Shown here piece after piece: positions 9,211 to 17,714 of a DNA stretch of 64,000 nt (position 1 is its first letter; each line of letters starts with the position of its first letter). This DNA is from UBA6663 sp044226485 (GTDB taxonomy: Bacteria > Chloroflexota > Anaerolineae > Anaerolineales > UBA6663). A model generated the notes under the pieces. The model ran no database searches. It was given only the letters and a program-made list of their open reading frames with translations, and had not been told where the DNA came from. The stretch lies in NCBI GenBank assembly GCA_044226485.1, contig JBGAGY010000008.1, positions 62,001 to 126,000 on the forward strand, read 5' to 3'. The translations under genes were made by a program, and so were the position numbers.

Positions 9211-11949
9211 ATGCCATCTCTTGATCTGCCACAGGGCGAGACGCACGACCTGCGTCTGCCCGTGTGGGGGCCCTACAACAAGAAATACAACGGCATCGCC
9301 CACATCCCCGATCTGGCGAGTGGGCTGCGCTTCGAACTCAGCGTCTTCCCGGCGTCGTACCGCCACGGCGTCAACGTGCCGGCCTGCAAATGGGAGTCGA
9401 ACGACCATCCCTGGGAAGCGGCGCCCGGGCTGACTTTCTTCTCCTACCGCTATGAGCTCGAATGGCGCGATCAGGTCTACGCCGACGTCGCGTTCTTCCC
9501 ATTGCCGGGCGTGGCCGCCGAACAGGCGCGTGTGATCCGCTGCGAGCTCGTCAATGAGACTGACCGTGCCCAGCATCAGGCCCTGCACCTGATCGGCGCC
9601 CTGAGCTTCCCGCCGCTGCGGCCGTACTCCGATGAGCCGATCGAGCCGGCCCGGGTGGACCTGCCACCGGGGGCGAGCTGGATCGACGCGCTGGCGTATC
9701 GGAAGCTGGCCTTTGCCAGGCCGCGCCCGACCGATTCGCTCGTGTACGAGGGCTGGCGGCGTGGCGAGATCCGCGCCCATGGCTTTGTCGACGGAGTGGG
9801 GTTAGGCGAGGGCTTCGGCAACGAGGCCGGCGATCACGTCGCCTATGACGTGCAGGTCGACGACGCCCTCACCGACGGCGTGCTGCTCGTGCGCTATCGG
9901 CTGGCCCGAGGCGCGCCGCTGGCCACATTCGAGTTGCGCGGCCTGGCGCAGACCACTGTGGTCTTCGAACCGGCCGACGAGTTCGGCCTGTGCGAGGTTC
10001 CGCTTGGGCACATCCCACCGGGTCGTCATCGACTAGAGCTCGTGTCGAAGGGAAGCGGGCCGGTCGACCTCGACGGCTTCGTCTTTGTAGAACGCGCCGA
10101 CCTCAAGCGGGTTAGCTTCGAGCGCCACCGCTGGGAACCGACGCCGGCACTGGTCGAGGCGGGCTCGACTCTGACGTTGAGCTACTCCGACGTGGAGGGC
10201 GTGTACGGCCTGGCCTGGGGCGGCGATCGCTCAGAGGTGCGGCAGTACCTGACCAGCGAGCTCGACCGCACCTTCCGCTATTTCGTCAACGAGCACGTCG
10301 CGCGCAAACTCGTCGGCGATGGCGCCGGGCATTTCACCGACGTCTTCATTCGCCCCGTGATCCTGGAGCCGCATGGGCGGCAGGTCGTCTATGCGTTGGT
10401 GTGCCACGGCGCCGCCGACGAGGTGCGCGCGCAACTCGAAGCCTTCGATCCCGCGAGCCCCGCGCTCGACGTGGCCTATCAGGCCGCGCGAGCCGGGCGG
10501 GTCGAGTTCGCCGTCAACCCGACCGGCGAGCAGCATGTGTTCAGCCAGGAGCGCATGGCCGCGACGCTGCTGACAAACGTCGTCTACCCGGTCTACACCC
10601 GCGGCACTTACATCCGGCATTTCACACCGGGCAAGTGGTGGGACTGTCTGTACACGTGGGACTCGGGCTTCATCAGCCTCGGCTTGATGAACGTCGACCT
10701 GACCCGCGCCATCGATTGCCTGAACGCCTACACCACGCCCCCCGGCGATGAGCAGGCGGCTTTTCTGCATCACGGCAGCCCCGTGCCCGTGCAGATTTAC
10801 GCCTTCCACGAGTTGTGGAATCGCACCCAGTCGACAACGCTGCTCGAGCACTTCTATCCGCGGCTACGGCAGATGTATCGCTTCCTGGCCGGCCGGCTGG
10901 GCAGCTCGACGACGCGCCGCATGAAGTCTGGGCTGCTCAAGACCTGGGACTACTTCTACAACTCGGCCGGCTGGGACGACTATGCGCCGCAGGTCCACGT
11001 GCATGCCCACGGCCTCGAACCCGTGGCCACTCCGGTCATCACCACAGCGCACCTCATCCGCTGCGCGCGTCTGCTCCAGCAGGCGGCGCGGGCAGCCGGG
11101 GCAGCGGCCGACGTCGCCGAGTACCAGGCCGACATCGATCTGTGGATCAATGCGCTCAATGCGTATGCCTGGGATGATGAGGCCGGCGTGTTCAGTTACG
11201 TGTTGCACGACGAAGCCGGTCAGCCGCGCGAGATGCTGCGCCATGCGAGCGGCCAGAACTTCAACCTCGGCTTCGATGGCGTCAGCCCGCTCTTCGCGGG
11301 CGCCTGCACGCCCGAACAGCGGCGACGCCTGCTCGACCGGCTCGCTTCGCCCGAACATCTGTGGACGCCCTTCGGCCTGACGGGCATCGACCAGAGCGCG
11401 GCCTACTACCTGATCGACGGTTACTGGAACGGCACAGTCTGGTTCGCGTACCAGTGGTTCTTTTGGAAGGCGCTGCTCGATTTAGGCGAGGGCAATCTGG
11501 CGCACCGGATCGCGTCGACGGCCCTCAACGTCTGGCGCGACGAGGTCGACGCCACCTACAACTGCTTCGAGCACATCGTGGTCGAAACCGGGCGCGGCGC
11601 CGGCTGGCATCATTTCGGCGGCCTTTCGGCCCCGATCCTGTCGTGGTTCAACGCCTACCACACGCCGGGCGCGCTGACCTGCGGCTTCGACACCTGGGTC
11701 GACGCTCAGTCGTGGACAGCCGATCGACGCGGGCTGCAGGCCTCGTTGCGCCACAGCGGCGGCCAGGAGCCCTGGCTGGCGCTCGTCGTGCTCGACGCCG
11801 GCAGCGACTACGCCGTGACCTGGAACGGCTTGCCCCTGACGCCCGTGGTGCGCGAGCCCGGGACGCTCGAGGTCGCGTTGATCGGTTCCGGCGAGCTCTC
11901 GATCCAGCCGACGTCGACATCGGGAGCCGCCGCGGAGTCTGCCCGATGA
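9211..11949 (+). CDS. Large glycoside hydrolase, GH63/trehalase-like (alpha/alpha)6 barrel
   Basis: A 912-residue protein without a signal peptide. The first 400 residues or so look like beta-sandwich modules. An (alpha/alpha)6 toroid follows, with WWDCLYTWDSGF (near 485), YNSAGWDDYAP (near 587), GLTGIDQSAAYYLIDGYWNGTVW (near 725-747) and a C-terminal beta domain. The GWDD and WNGTVW motifs resemble clan GH-G and mannosylglycerate-hydrolase-like enzymes, where an Asp of GWDD is the general acid. The exact GH family cannot be fixed by eye. It is cytoplasmic and downstream of the GH28-like gene, so it likely trims the same imported oligosaccharide. Its stop overlaps the next ATG. Confidence 0.78.
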   Translation: MPSLDLPQGETHDLRLPVWGPYNKKYNGIAHIPDLASGLRFELSVFPASYRHGVNVPACKWESNDHPWEAAPGLTFFSYRYELEWRDQVYADVAFFPLPGVAAEQARVIRCELVNETDRAQHQALHLIGALSFPPLRPYSDEPIEPARVDLPPGASWIDALAYRKLAFARPRPTDSLVYEGWRRGEIRAHGFVDGVGLGEGFGNEAGDHVAYDVQVDDALTDGVLLVRYRLARGAPLATFELRGLAQTTVVFEPADEFGLCEVPLGHIPPGRHRLELVSKGSGPVDLDGFVFVERADLKRVSFERHRWEPTPALVEAGSTLTLSYSDVEGVYGLAWGGDRSEVRQYLTSELDRTFRYFVNEHVARKLVGDGAGHFTDVFIRPVILEPHGRQVVYALVCHGAADEVRAQLEAFDPASPALDVAYQAARAGRVEFAVNPTGEQHVFSQERMAATLLTNVVYPVYTRGTYIRHFTPGKWWDCLYTWDSGFISLGLMNVDLTRAIDCLNAYTTPPGDEQAAFLHHGSPVPVQIYAFHELWNRTQSTTLLEHFYPRLRQMYRFLAGRLGSSTTRRMKSGLLKTWDYFYNSAGWDDYAPQVHVHAHGLEPVATPVITTAHLIRCARLLQQAARAAGAAADVAEYQADIDLWINALNAYAWDDEAGVFSYVLHDEAGQPREMLRHASGQNFNLGFDGVSPLFAGACTPEQRRRLLDRLASPEHLWTPFGLTGIDQSAAYYLIDGYWNGTVWFAYQWFFWKALLDLGEGNLAHRIASTALNVWRDEVDATYNCFEHIVVETGRGAGWHHFGGLSAPILSWFNAYHTPGALTCGFDTWVDAQSWTADRRGLQASLRHSGGQEPWLALVVLDAGSDYAVTWNGLPLTPVVREPGTLEVALIGSGELSIQPTSTSGAAAESAR

Positions 11950-13178
11950 CGCGCCCGGCGGCAGATCCTGTCGCGATTCTGTTCGACCTCGGCGATACGC
12001 TGATGGATGAGAGCAGCGAGGTCAAGGACTCGCGTGGCACGACGCTCTCGGCTGACCTGTTCCCGGGCACCGCTGAAGCGCTCAACAAACTGACCCAACG
12101 CGGCTACCGTCTCGCGCTTGTGGCTGACGCCTATCGTGAGGGGCCGCGCAACGTCCTTCGCCAGCATGGCCTGCTGGATCTCTTCGAGACGCTGTCGATC
12201 TCGGAGGACGTCGGCATCGAGAAACCCGCGCCCGAGATGTTCCATCACGCGCTCGAAGCGCTCGGGATCCCCCAGCGCGACTACCCGCGCGTCGTGATGG
12301 TGGGCAACAACCTCGAGCGCGACGTCGTCGGCGCCAACCGGCTCGGGATCCGTTCCGTGTTCTTTCACGCTAACGAACGACGCCGGACGCGGCCGATGAG
12401 CCGCGAGGAAGCTCCCCGCCACACGGTCTACGAAGCCGCCGGGCTTGTCGAACTGATCGAGCAACTGAGCGCCCCAGTGGGCGGCGACGCGCTGCCGGTC
12501 TGGCCGACGATCGACTCCGATCACGGGCTGGCGCTGCGCCACTCGCCCGTGATCTGTTTCGATCGGGCCGAGCCCTTTCTGCCCGAGGTCGTCGGCTACA
12601 CGGTCTTTCGGCGCGAGGCACAGTCGCCGTCGTTCTATCGCTGGATCGAGCGCGGCTGGCGGCCGGCCTGGGAGACCGCGATCGAGTACGCGATCTGGTG
12701 GGACTGGGACATCCAGCATCTCTACGAACTCGAGCACGTCTGGGTCTATCTGGACGGGGCCGGTCGCGTGATCTGGATCGAGGCCAGTTCGCACGGCAGT
12801 TACGCGACGATGCAGCGCGACGACGGCATGTTCCCCATGCGTGGCGACCGGCCGATCGTGTATGCGCAGCCGGGCAAACACGCGTTCGCGCCGAGCCCGC
12901 ACTGGTTCACGGCGTTCCGCGACTCGGTGGCGCTGGCGACGGGCGCTGGCGCCGGTAGCGACGGCGTGCTGATCAAAGCCGCTTATGCCCACGAGGTAGC
13001 ACCCTGCGCCACTGGCCACAATGCCGTGAACGCATGGCTCAGGAAACGCGCGTTCGAGCCGACGTTCTGTTTCGACAAAATCTGGGAGGCCGAGCCGGCA
13101 CGTCTGGTGCCCTGGCCCCTGCTCGACCGGTGGATACCTCACCGCCTGAACGAATGGCTGCGTCAACTGGGGGGTTGA
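11946..13178 (+). CDS. HAD-family hydrolase fused to an uncharacterised C-terminal domain
   Basis: A 410-residue two-part protein. Residues 1 to about 180 form a HAD phosphatase: motif I FDLGDTL (nucleophile Asp14, with Gly at the +2 position where an acid/base Asp is usual), a Lys in EKPAPEMF and the acidic motif VGNNLERD. Residues from about 185 to 410 have no similarity I can name with confidence. They are rich in Trp and Tyr and contain YELEHVWVYLD and EASSHGSY, which loosely recall the DWEHVTVYLD...AHG pattern of Vps62/NPP1-like proteins. ATG 11946 overlaps the preceding stop (ATGA). A sugar-phosphate phosphatase role is plausible; the fused domain is unknown. Confidence 0.75.
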   Translation: MTRPAADPVAILFDLGDTLMDESSEVKDSRGTTLSADLFPGTAEALNKLTQRGYRLALVADAYREGPRNVLRQHGLLDLFETLSISEDVGIEKPAPEMFHHALEALGIPQRDYPRVVMVGNNLERDVVGANRLGIRSVFFHANERRRTRPMSREEAPRHTVYEAAGLVELIEQLSAPVGGDALPVWPTIDSDHGLALRHSPVICFDRAEPFLPEVVGYTVFRREAQSPSFYRWIERGWRPAWETAIEYAIWWDWDIQHLYELEHVWVYLDGAGRVIWIEASSHGSYATMQRDDGMFPMRGDRPIVYAQPGKHAFAPSPHWFTAFRDSVALATGAGAGSDGVLIKAAYAHEVAPCATGHNAVNAWLRKRAFEPTFCFDKIWEAEPARLVPWPLLDRWIPHRLNEWLRQLGG

Positions 13179-13188
13179 ACGACTCGGT

Positions 13189-14643
13189 ATGTCAACATCC
13201 TGGACCCTTGATCCCAATCGGTATTTCGCGTCCGAGCCCTCTGTGCGTCAGCTGGCGATGGGGCTCTATGCCACGGTGGCCGATCTGCCGCTCGTCTGTC
13301 CGCATGGGCACGTCGACCCGCGTCTGTTCGCGGACCCGGCTGCTTCCTTCGGCACGCCGGTCGACCTGTTCATCATCCCGGACCACTACGTCACCCGCAT
13401 GTTCTATTCACAGGGCGTGCCGCTCGAGCAGGTCGGCGTCGCCCGCCGTGACGACGGTCCCGTTGAACGCGACCATCGACGCATCTGGCGTCTGTTCTGC
13501 TCGCACTTCGATCTGTTCAACGGCACGCCGAGCGGCATCTGGCTCAAAGAGGAATTGATCTCGGTCTTCGACGTGTGCGAGCGACCCAGCGCCGACAACG
13601 CCGACCAGCTCTTCGACGCCCTCACGGAGCGCCTCGCGGATGCGGCCTTCCAGCCGCGGGCCTTGTTCGAGCGCTTCAACGTCGACGTGCTCTGCACCAA
13701 CAACCGCGCCGACGATCCGTTGCTCGAGCATGCCGCCCTGCAGAACTCTGAGTGGCGGGGCGACGTGCGCCCGACCTTCAGGCCCGATCGTGTGATCGAC
13801 GTGGCGTCGGCAGGGTGGGCGGCTGAGATCGAGCGCCTGCGGCAGCGCTCGGGCGTCAACGTGCGCGACTACGCCACGTTCATCCAGGCGCTCGAGGAAC
13901 GCCGCGGCTTCTTCAAGCGCATGGGCGCCACGGCCACCGATCACGGAGTGGAGGTTCCGGCTACCGAGCCGCTCAGTTCGGTGGAAGCCGAGGCGCTCTT
14001 TCAGCGCGCGCTGGCCGGCCGGGCCGACGCGACCGACGGGGCACGGTTCACGGCGCACATGCTGACCGAGATGGCGCGCATGAGCGTCGACGATGGGCTG
14101 GTGATGCAACTTCACGCTGGCTCGCTGCGCAACCACAACGCCGACGTATACGCGGCCTTCGGGCCAGACGCGGGCGGCGATATTCCGGTGGCCACCGAGT
14201 TCACGCGCCACCTGCGACCGTTGTTGCAGCGCTTCGGCAACGATCCGCGCTTCGGCCTGATCCTCTTCACGCTCGACGAGTCGACCTATTCGCGCGAGCT
14301 CGCGCCGCTGGCGGGCCACTATCCGGCGGTGAAGCTCGGCCCGCCCTGGTGGTTTTACGACAGCCTGAACGGCATTCGCCGCTACCTGGATCTCGTCATC
14401 GACACCACGGGGCTGTACAACACGGCCGGCTTCAACGACGACACGCGCGCCTTCTGCTCGATCCCGGCCCGGCACACGGTCTGGCGCCGGGCCAGCGCGA
14501 ACTGGGTCGCCGAGCAGGTGGTGCGCGGCATGCTCGATGAGGAGGCCGCGGTGGGCGTGATGCGCGAGCTGGCCACCGATCTCGCGCGCCGCGCGTATCG
14601 ATTGCCGGCTTCGCAGCCCGCGAAGCAGACAGGAGCCCGATGA
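13189..14643 (+). CDS. uxaC: Uronate (glucuronate/galacturonate) isomerase
   Basis: A 484-residue cytoplasmic isomerase that converts D-glucuronate to D-fructuronate or D-galacturonate to D-tagaturonate, the first step of the hexuronate (Ashwell) pathway. It belongs to the amidohydrolase-like TIM-barrel superfamily. The metal-binding pair is His39 and His41 in CPHGHVDP. Other family motifs are VDVLCTNNRADDPL, QLHAGSLRNHN, KLGPPWWFYDS and the C-terminal DDTRAFCSIPARH, so the protein looks complete and of normal length. It begins 10 bp after the HAD gene and its stop overlaps the SDR gene start. This is the strongest sign that the operon handles uronic acids. Confidence 0.95.
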   Translation: MSTSWTLDPNRYFASEPSVRQLAMGLYATVADLPLVCPHGHVDPRLFADPAASFGTPVDLFIIPDHYVTRMFYSQGVPLEQVGVARRDDGPVERDHRRIWRLFCSHFDLFNGTPSGIWLKEELISVFDVCERPSADNADQLFDALTERLADAAFQPRALFERFNVDVLCTNNRADDPLLEHAALQNSEWRGDVRPTFRPDRVIDVASAGWAAEIERLRQRSGVNVRDYATFIQALEERRGFFKRMGATATDHGVEVPATEPLSSVEAEALFQRALAGRADATDGARFTAHMLTEMARMSVDDGLVMQLHAGSLRNHNADVYAAFGPDAGGDIPVATEFTRHLRPLLQRFGNDPRFGLILFTLDESTYSRELAPLAGHYPAVKLGPPWWFYDSLNGIRRYLDLVIDTTGLYNTAGFNDDTRAFCSIPARHTVWRRASANWVAEQVVRGMLDEEAAVGVMRELATDLARRAYRLPASQPAKQTGAR

Positions 14644-15473
14644 TGGACCAAGCCGAATTCCTCGCCAACTTCGATTTCTCAGGGCAGGTGGCGGTCGTCA
14701 CCGGCGGCGCCGGGGTGCTATGCTCGGCGATGTGCCGGGCGCTGGCGCGGGCCGGCGCGCGCGTCGTCGTGCTCGGCCTGCGGGCCGAGGGCGCCGAGAA
14801 GTTGGCCGATGAATTGCGACAGGCCGGCGCTCAGGCCATCGGGCTCGGCTGCAACGTCCTCGACCGACCGAGCCTCGAAGCCGCGGCGCAGCGGGTCCTG
14901 GCGGAGTTCGGCCAGATCGACATCTTGATCAACGGCGCCGGAGGCAACCGGCCGGTGGCGACGTCGTCGCCGAGCATGCCGTTCTTCGATCTGCCGTCAG
15001 AGGCGCTGCATGAGGTGACGGACCTCAACCTGCTCGGCACCCTGATCCCGTGTCAGGTGTTCGGCCGGCACATGGCCGAGCGGCGTCGGGGCACCATCCT
15101 CAACATCTCGTCGATGAGCGCGCTGCGCCCGTTGACGCGTGTGCCCGCCTACTCGGCCGCCAAAGCAGGTGTGATCAACTTCACCCAGTGGCTGGCGGTG
15201 ACGATGGCTCAGGAATATGGCCCCGGGATTCGGGTCAACGCCATCGCACCTGGCTTTTACGTCGGCGAGCAGAACCGGCGCCTGTTGTTGAACAAGGATG
15301 GGTCGTTGACGCCGCGCGGGGCACAGATCATCGCCAACACACCGATGGGTCGCTTCGGCTCGCCCGAAGACCTGATCGGCGCTGTGCTGTGGCTGCTCTC
15401 ACCGGCCGCTGCCTATGTCACGGGCATCGTGATCCCCGTCGATGGCGGCTTCTCGGCCTACGCCGGGGTGTAG
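14640..15473 (+). CDS. SDR oxidoreductase, probable fructuronate/tagaturonate reductase (D-mannonate oxidoreductase type)
   Basis: A 277-residue short-chain dehydrogenase. The NAD(P)-binding motif is TGGAGVL (near residue 21), followed by NGAGGNRP, the catalytic Ser in NISSMSALRP and the Tyr and Lys in AYSAAKAG. The insert after NAPGF-like text (NAIAPGFYVGEQNRRLLLNKDGSLTPRG) is typical of SDR-type D-mannonate oxidoreductases, which reduce fructuronate to mannonate. Its position directly after uxaC supports this role. With galacturonate as substrate it would reduce tagaturonate to altronate. Translation is coupled to uxaC by a 4-bp overlap. Confidence 0.85.
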   Translation: MMDQAEFLANFDFSGQVAVVTGGAGVLCSAMCRALARAGARVVVLGLRAEGAEKLADELRQAGAQAIGLGCNVLDRPSLEAAAQRVLAEFGQIDILINGAGGNRPVATSSPSMPFFDLPSEALHEVTDLNLLGTLIPCQVFGRHMAERRRGTILNISSMSALRPLTRVPAYSAAKAGVINFTQWLAVTMAQEYGPGIRVNAIAPGFYVGEQNRRLLLNKDGSLTPRGAQIIANTPMGRFGSPEDLIGAVLWLLSPAAAYVTGIVIPVDGGFSAYAGV

Positions 15474-15572
15474 CATGGCTCGTGAACAAGACGCTCACCG
15501 CTGGCCGCACACCGAGGCAGGATGCTGGCGCCGGCCGACTCGATAATGGACACGCAACGAGGATTTGAGTTC

Positions 15573-16625
15573 ATGACTAACCCGCAACCTGAAGCAGCAC
15601 CCGAACGCCCCGTGCGTTTCGGCGTGATCGGCCTCAACCACAACCACGTCTATGGCATGGTCGATTTGTTGTTGCGCGCTGGGGCGACGCCGAGCACGTT
15701 CTACGCGCCCGAGCCCGAACTGGCCGCGCCATTCGCGTCCCGCTATCCGCGGTTTGGCATGGCCGAGAGCGAGTCGGTGGTGCTCGAAGATCCGACCACT
15801 GACCTGATCGTCATCTCAGGCATTCCGGCTGATCGCGGCCCGCTCGGTGTGCGCATCATGCAGCATGGCAAGGACGTGCTCAGCGACAAGCCTGGCTTCA
15901 CCACGCTCGAGCAACTGGCCGACGCGCGCCGGGTGCAGGCCGAGACCGGCCGGATCTATTCGATCTGTTACAGCGAGCGGCTAGAGGTGGGCGCCGCGGT
16001 GCGGGCCGGCGAGCTTGTCAAGGCCGGAGCCATCGGGCGCGTGCTGCAGACGATCGGCCTCGGCCCGCATCGGATCAACGCGCCATCGCGGCCAGACTGG
16101 TTCTTCGTTCGCGAACGCTACGGCGGCATCCTTACGGACATCGCCTCGCACCAGATCGACCAGTTTCTGTACTTCACGGGCTCGACGACGGCCCAGGTCG
16201 TGGCGTCGCAGATCGGCAACCTCGCGCATCCCGACACGCCCGAGCTCGAAGACTTCGGTGACGTGGTCCTGCGCGGCGACGGCGGGCTCGGTTACGCGCG
16301 CGTCGACTGGTTCACGCCCGACGGCCTCGGCACATGGGGTGATGGGCGTCTGACCGTGCTCGGCACCGAGGGCTACATCGAGCTTCGCAAGTACGTCGAC
16401 CCGGCCGGGCGCGAGGGTGGCAACCACCTCATCCTGGTCGATGGCAAGGGCATTCACTACATCAACTGCGGGGCCGTCGATCTGCCGTTCGGTCGACAAC
16501 TGCTGCAGGATGTCATTCATCGCACCGAGACCGCGATGCCGCAAGCTCACTGCTTCCTGGCGATGCAGCTGGCGCTCGAGGCCGAGGCCGCGGCAACGCG
16601 GGTCAGGGGGGTGGGCCATGGGTGA
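15573..16625 (+). CDS. Gfo/Idh/MocA-family oxidoreductase (first of a tandem pair)
   Basis: A 350-residue NAD(P)-dependent sugar oxidoreductase-like protein. The N-terminal Rossmann fold starts RFGVIGLNHNHVYGM, and the nucleotide-site loop reads LSDKPGF, where most relatives have EKP. The C-terminal alpha/beta domain includes YGGILTDIASHQIDQFLYF, the region that supplies the catalytic His. ATG 15573 is chosen for its nearby purine-rich CGAGGA; ATG 15546 and an opening from 15522 are alternatives. It overlaps the next oxidoreductase gene. The substrate is probably a sugar, sugar acid or inositol relative released by the upstream hydrolases. Confidence 0.85.
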   Translation: MTNPQPEAAPERPVRFGVIGLNHNHVYGMVDLLLRAGATPSTFYAPEPELAAPFASRYPRFGMAESESVVLEDPTTDLIVISGIPADRGPLGVRIMQHGKDVLSDKPGFTTLEQLADARRVQAETGRIYSICYSERLEVGAAVRAGELVKAGAIGRVLQTIGLGPHRINAPSRPDWFFVRERYGGILTDIASHQIDQFLYFTGSTTAQVVASQIGNLAHPDTPELEDFGDVVLRGDGGLGYARVDWFTPDGLGTWGDGRLTVLGTEGYIELRKYVDPAGREGGNHLILVDGKGIHYINCGAVDLPFGRQLLQDVIHRTETAMPQAHCFLAMQLALEAEAAATRVRGVGHG

Positions 16626-17682
16626 GCCGCATCGTGTGGCTGTCGTCGGAGTCGGCATCGGGCGCGCGCACCTTGAGGCCTACAACACCCTTGCCGACCA
16701 CTTCACCATCGCCGCGATCTGCGACCGAGATGTTGATCGCGCGCGACCGGTGGCCGAGGCGTTCGGCGTGCAGCGCTTGATCACGGACTTCGACGCCCTG
16801 TGCAAGCTCGACGACGTCGACATCATCGACATCTGCACGCCGTCGTCGTTGCACACGCCGCAGTCGCTTCAGGCGCTGGCCGCCGGCAAGCACGTCGTCT
16901 GTGAGAAGCCCATCGGAGGCTCGCTCAAAGACGTCGATGCCCTGATCGCGGCCGAGGCCGCGTCGGGCCGGCGCCTGATGCCGATCTTCCAGTACCGCTT
17001 CGGGCACGGCGCACAGAAGCTCAAACGCCTGATCGAGCGCGGAATCACAGGCCCGAGCTATGCCGTCACGATCGAGACCCACTGGCGCCGCGGACCCGAC
17101 TACTACGCGGTGCCCTGGCGCGGACGCAGGGCGACGGAGCTCGGCGGCGTGGCCCTCACTCACGCCATCCACGCCCACGACCTGTTGGTGTACCTGACCG
17201 GCCCGCTGCGATCGGTATCGGCCCGGATCGCCACACGCGTGAACGCGATCGAGACCGAAGACTGCGTGGCCGCCGCCGTCGAACTGGGCGATGGCGGCCT
17301 CGGCACGCTTTCCGTCACCGTCGGTTCGATGCACGAGATCAGCCGCCATCGCTTCTGTTTCGCCAACCTCACTGCCGAGAGTCAGACGTCGCCATACACC
17401 AACACCGCCGACCCCTGGACGATCACAGCCGCCAACCCCGACATCGACGCCATCATCGCCGCCGTGCTGTCGGACCTCGAGCCGCAGCCCGAGGGCTTCG
17501 CGGGCCAGTTCCTGAGGTTTTCGCGCGCGCTCGACACAGGCGGCCCATTGCCGGTGACGCTTGCCGAAGCCCGTGCTACGATCGAACTCACCACAGCGCT
17601 CTATCATTCGGCCCGCACGGGCTGTGCGCAGGATCTACCGTTGCCGGCCGATCATCCGTCGTACTCTGGGTGGAATGTGTAG
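16618..17682 (+). CDS. Gfo/Idh/MocA-family oxidoreductase (second of a tandem pair)
   Basis: A 354-residue oxidoreductase with the Rossmann start RVAVVGVGIGRAHLEAY, the co-factor motif CEKPIGGSL (near residue 98) and a C-terminal sheet domain with LGGVALTHAIHAHDLLVYLTGP. ATG 16618 lies 8 bp inside the preceding gene, so the pair is translationally coupled. The two tandem proteins are clearly different subfamilies (DKP versus EKP loops), which suggests sequential steps or a 3-keto-glycoside type oxidation and reduction pair rather than a recent duplication. That functional reading is inference. Confidence 0.86.
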   Translation: MGEPHRVAVVGVGIGRAHLEAYNTLADHFTIAAICDRDVDRARPVAEAFGVQRLITDFDALCKLDDVDIIDICTPSSLHTPQSLQALAAGKHVVCEKPIGGSLKDVDALIAAEAASGRRLMPIFQYRFGHGAQKLKRLIERGITGPSYAVTIETHWRRGPDYYAVPWRGRRATELGGVALTHAIHAHDLLVYLTGPLRSVSARIATRVNAIETEDCVAAAVELGDGGLGTLSVTVGSMHEISRHRFCFANLTAESQTSPYTNTADPWTITAANPDIDAIIAAVLSDLEPQPEGFAGQFLRFSRALDTGGPLPVTLAEARATIELTTALYHSARTGCAQDLPLPADHPSYSGWNV

Positions 17683-17714
17683 GGTGCGGCCGAACGCGTT
17701 AGTCAGGTGATGCC

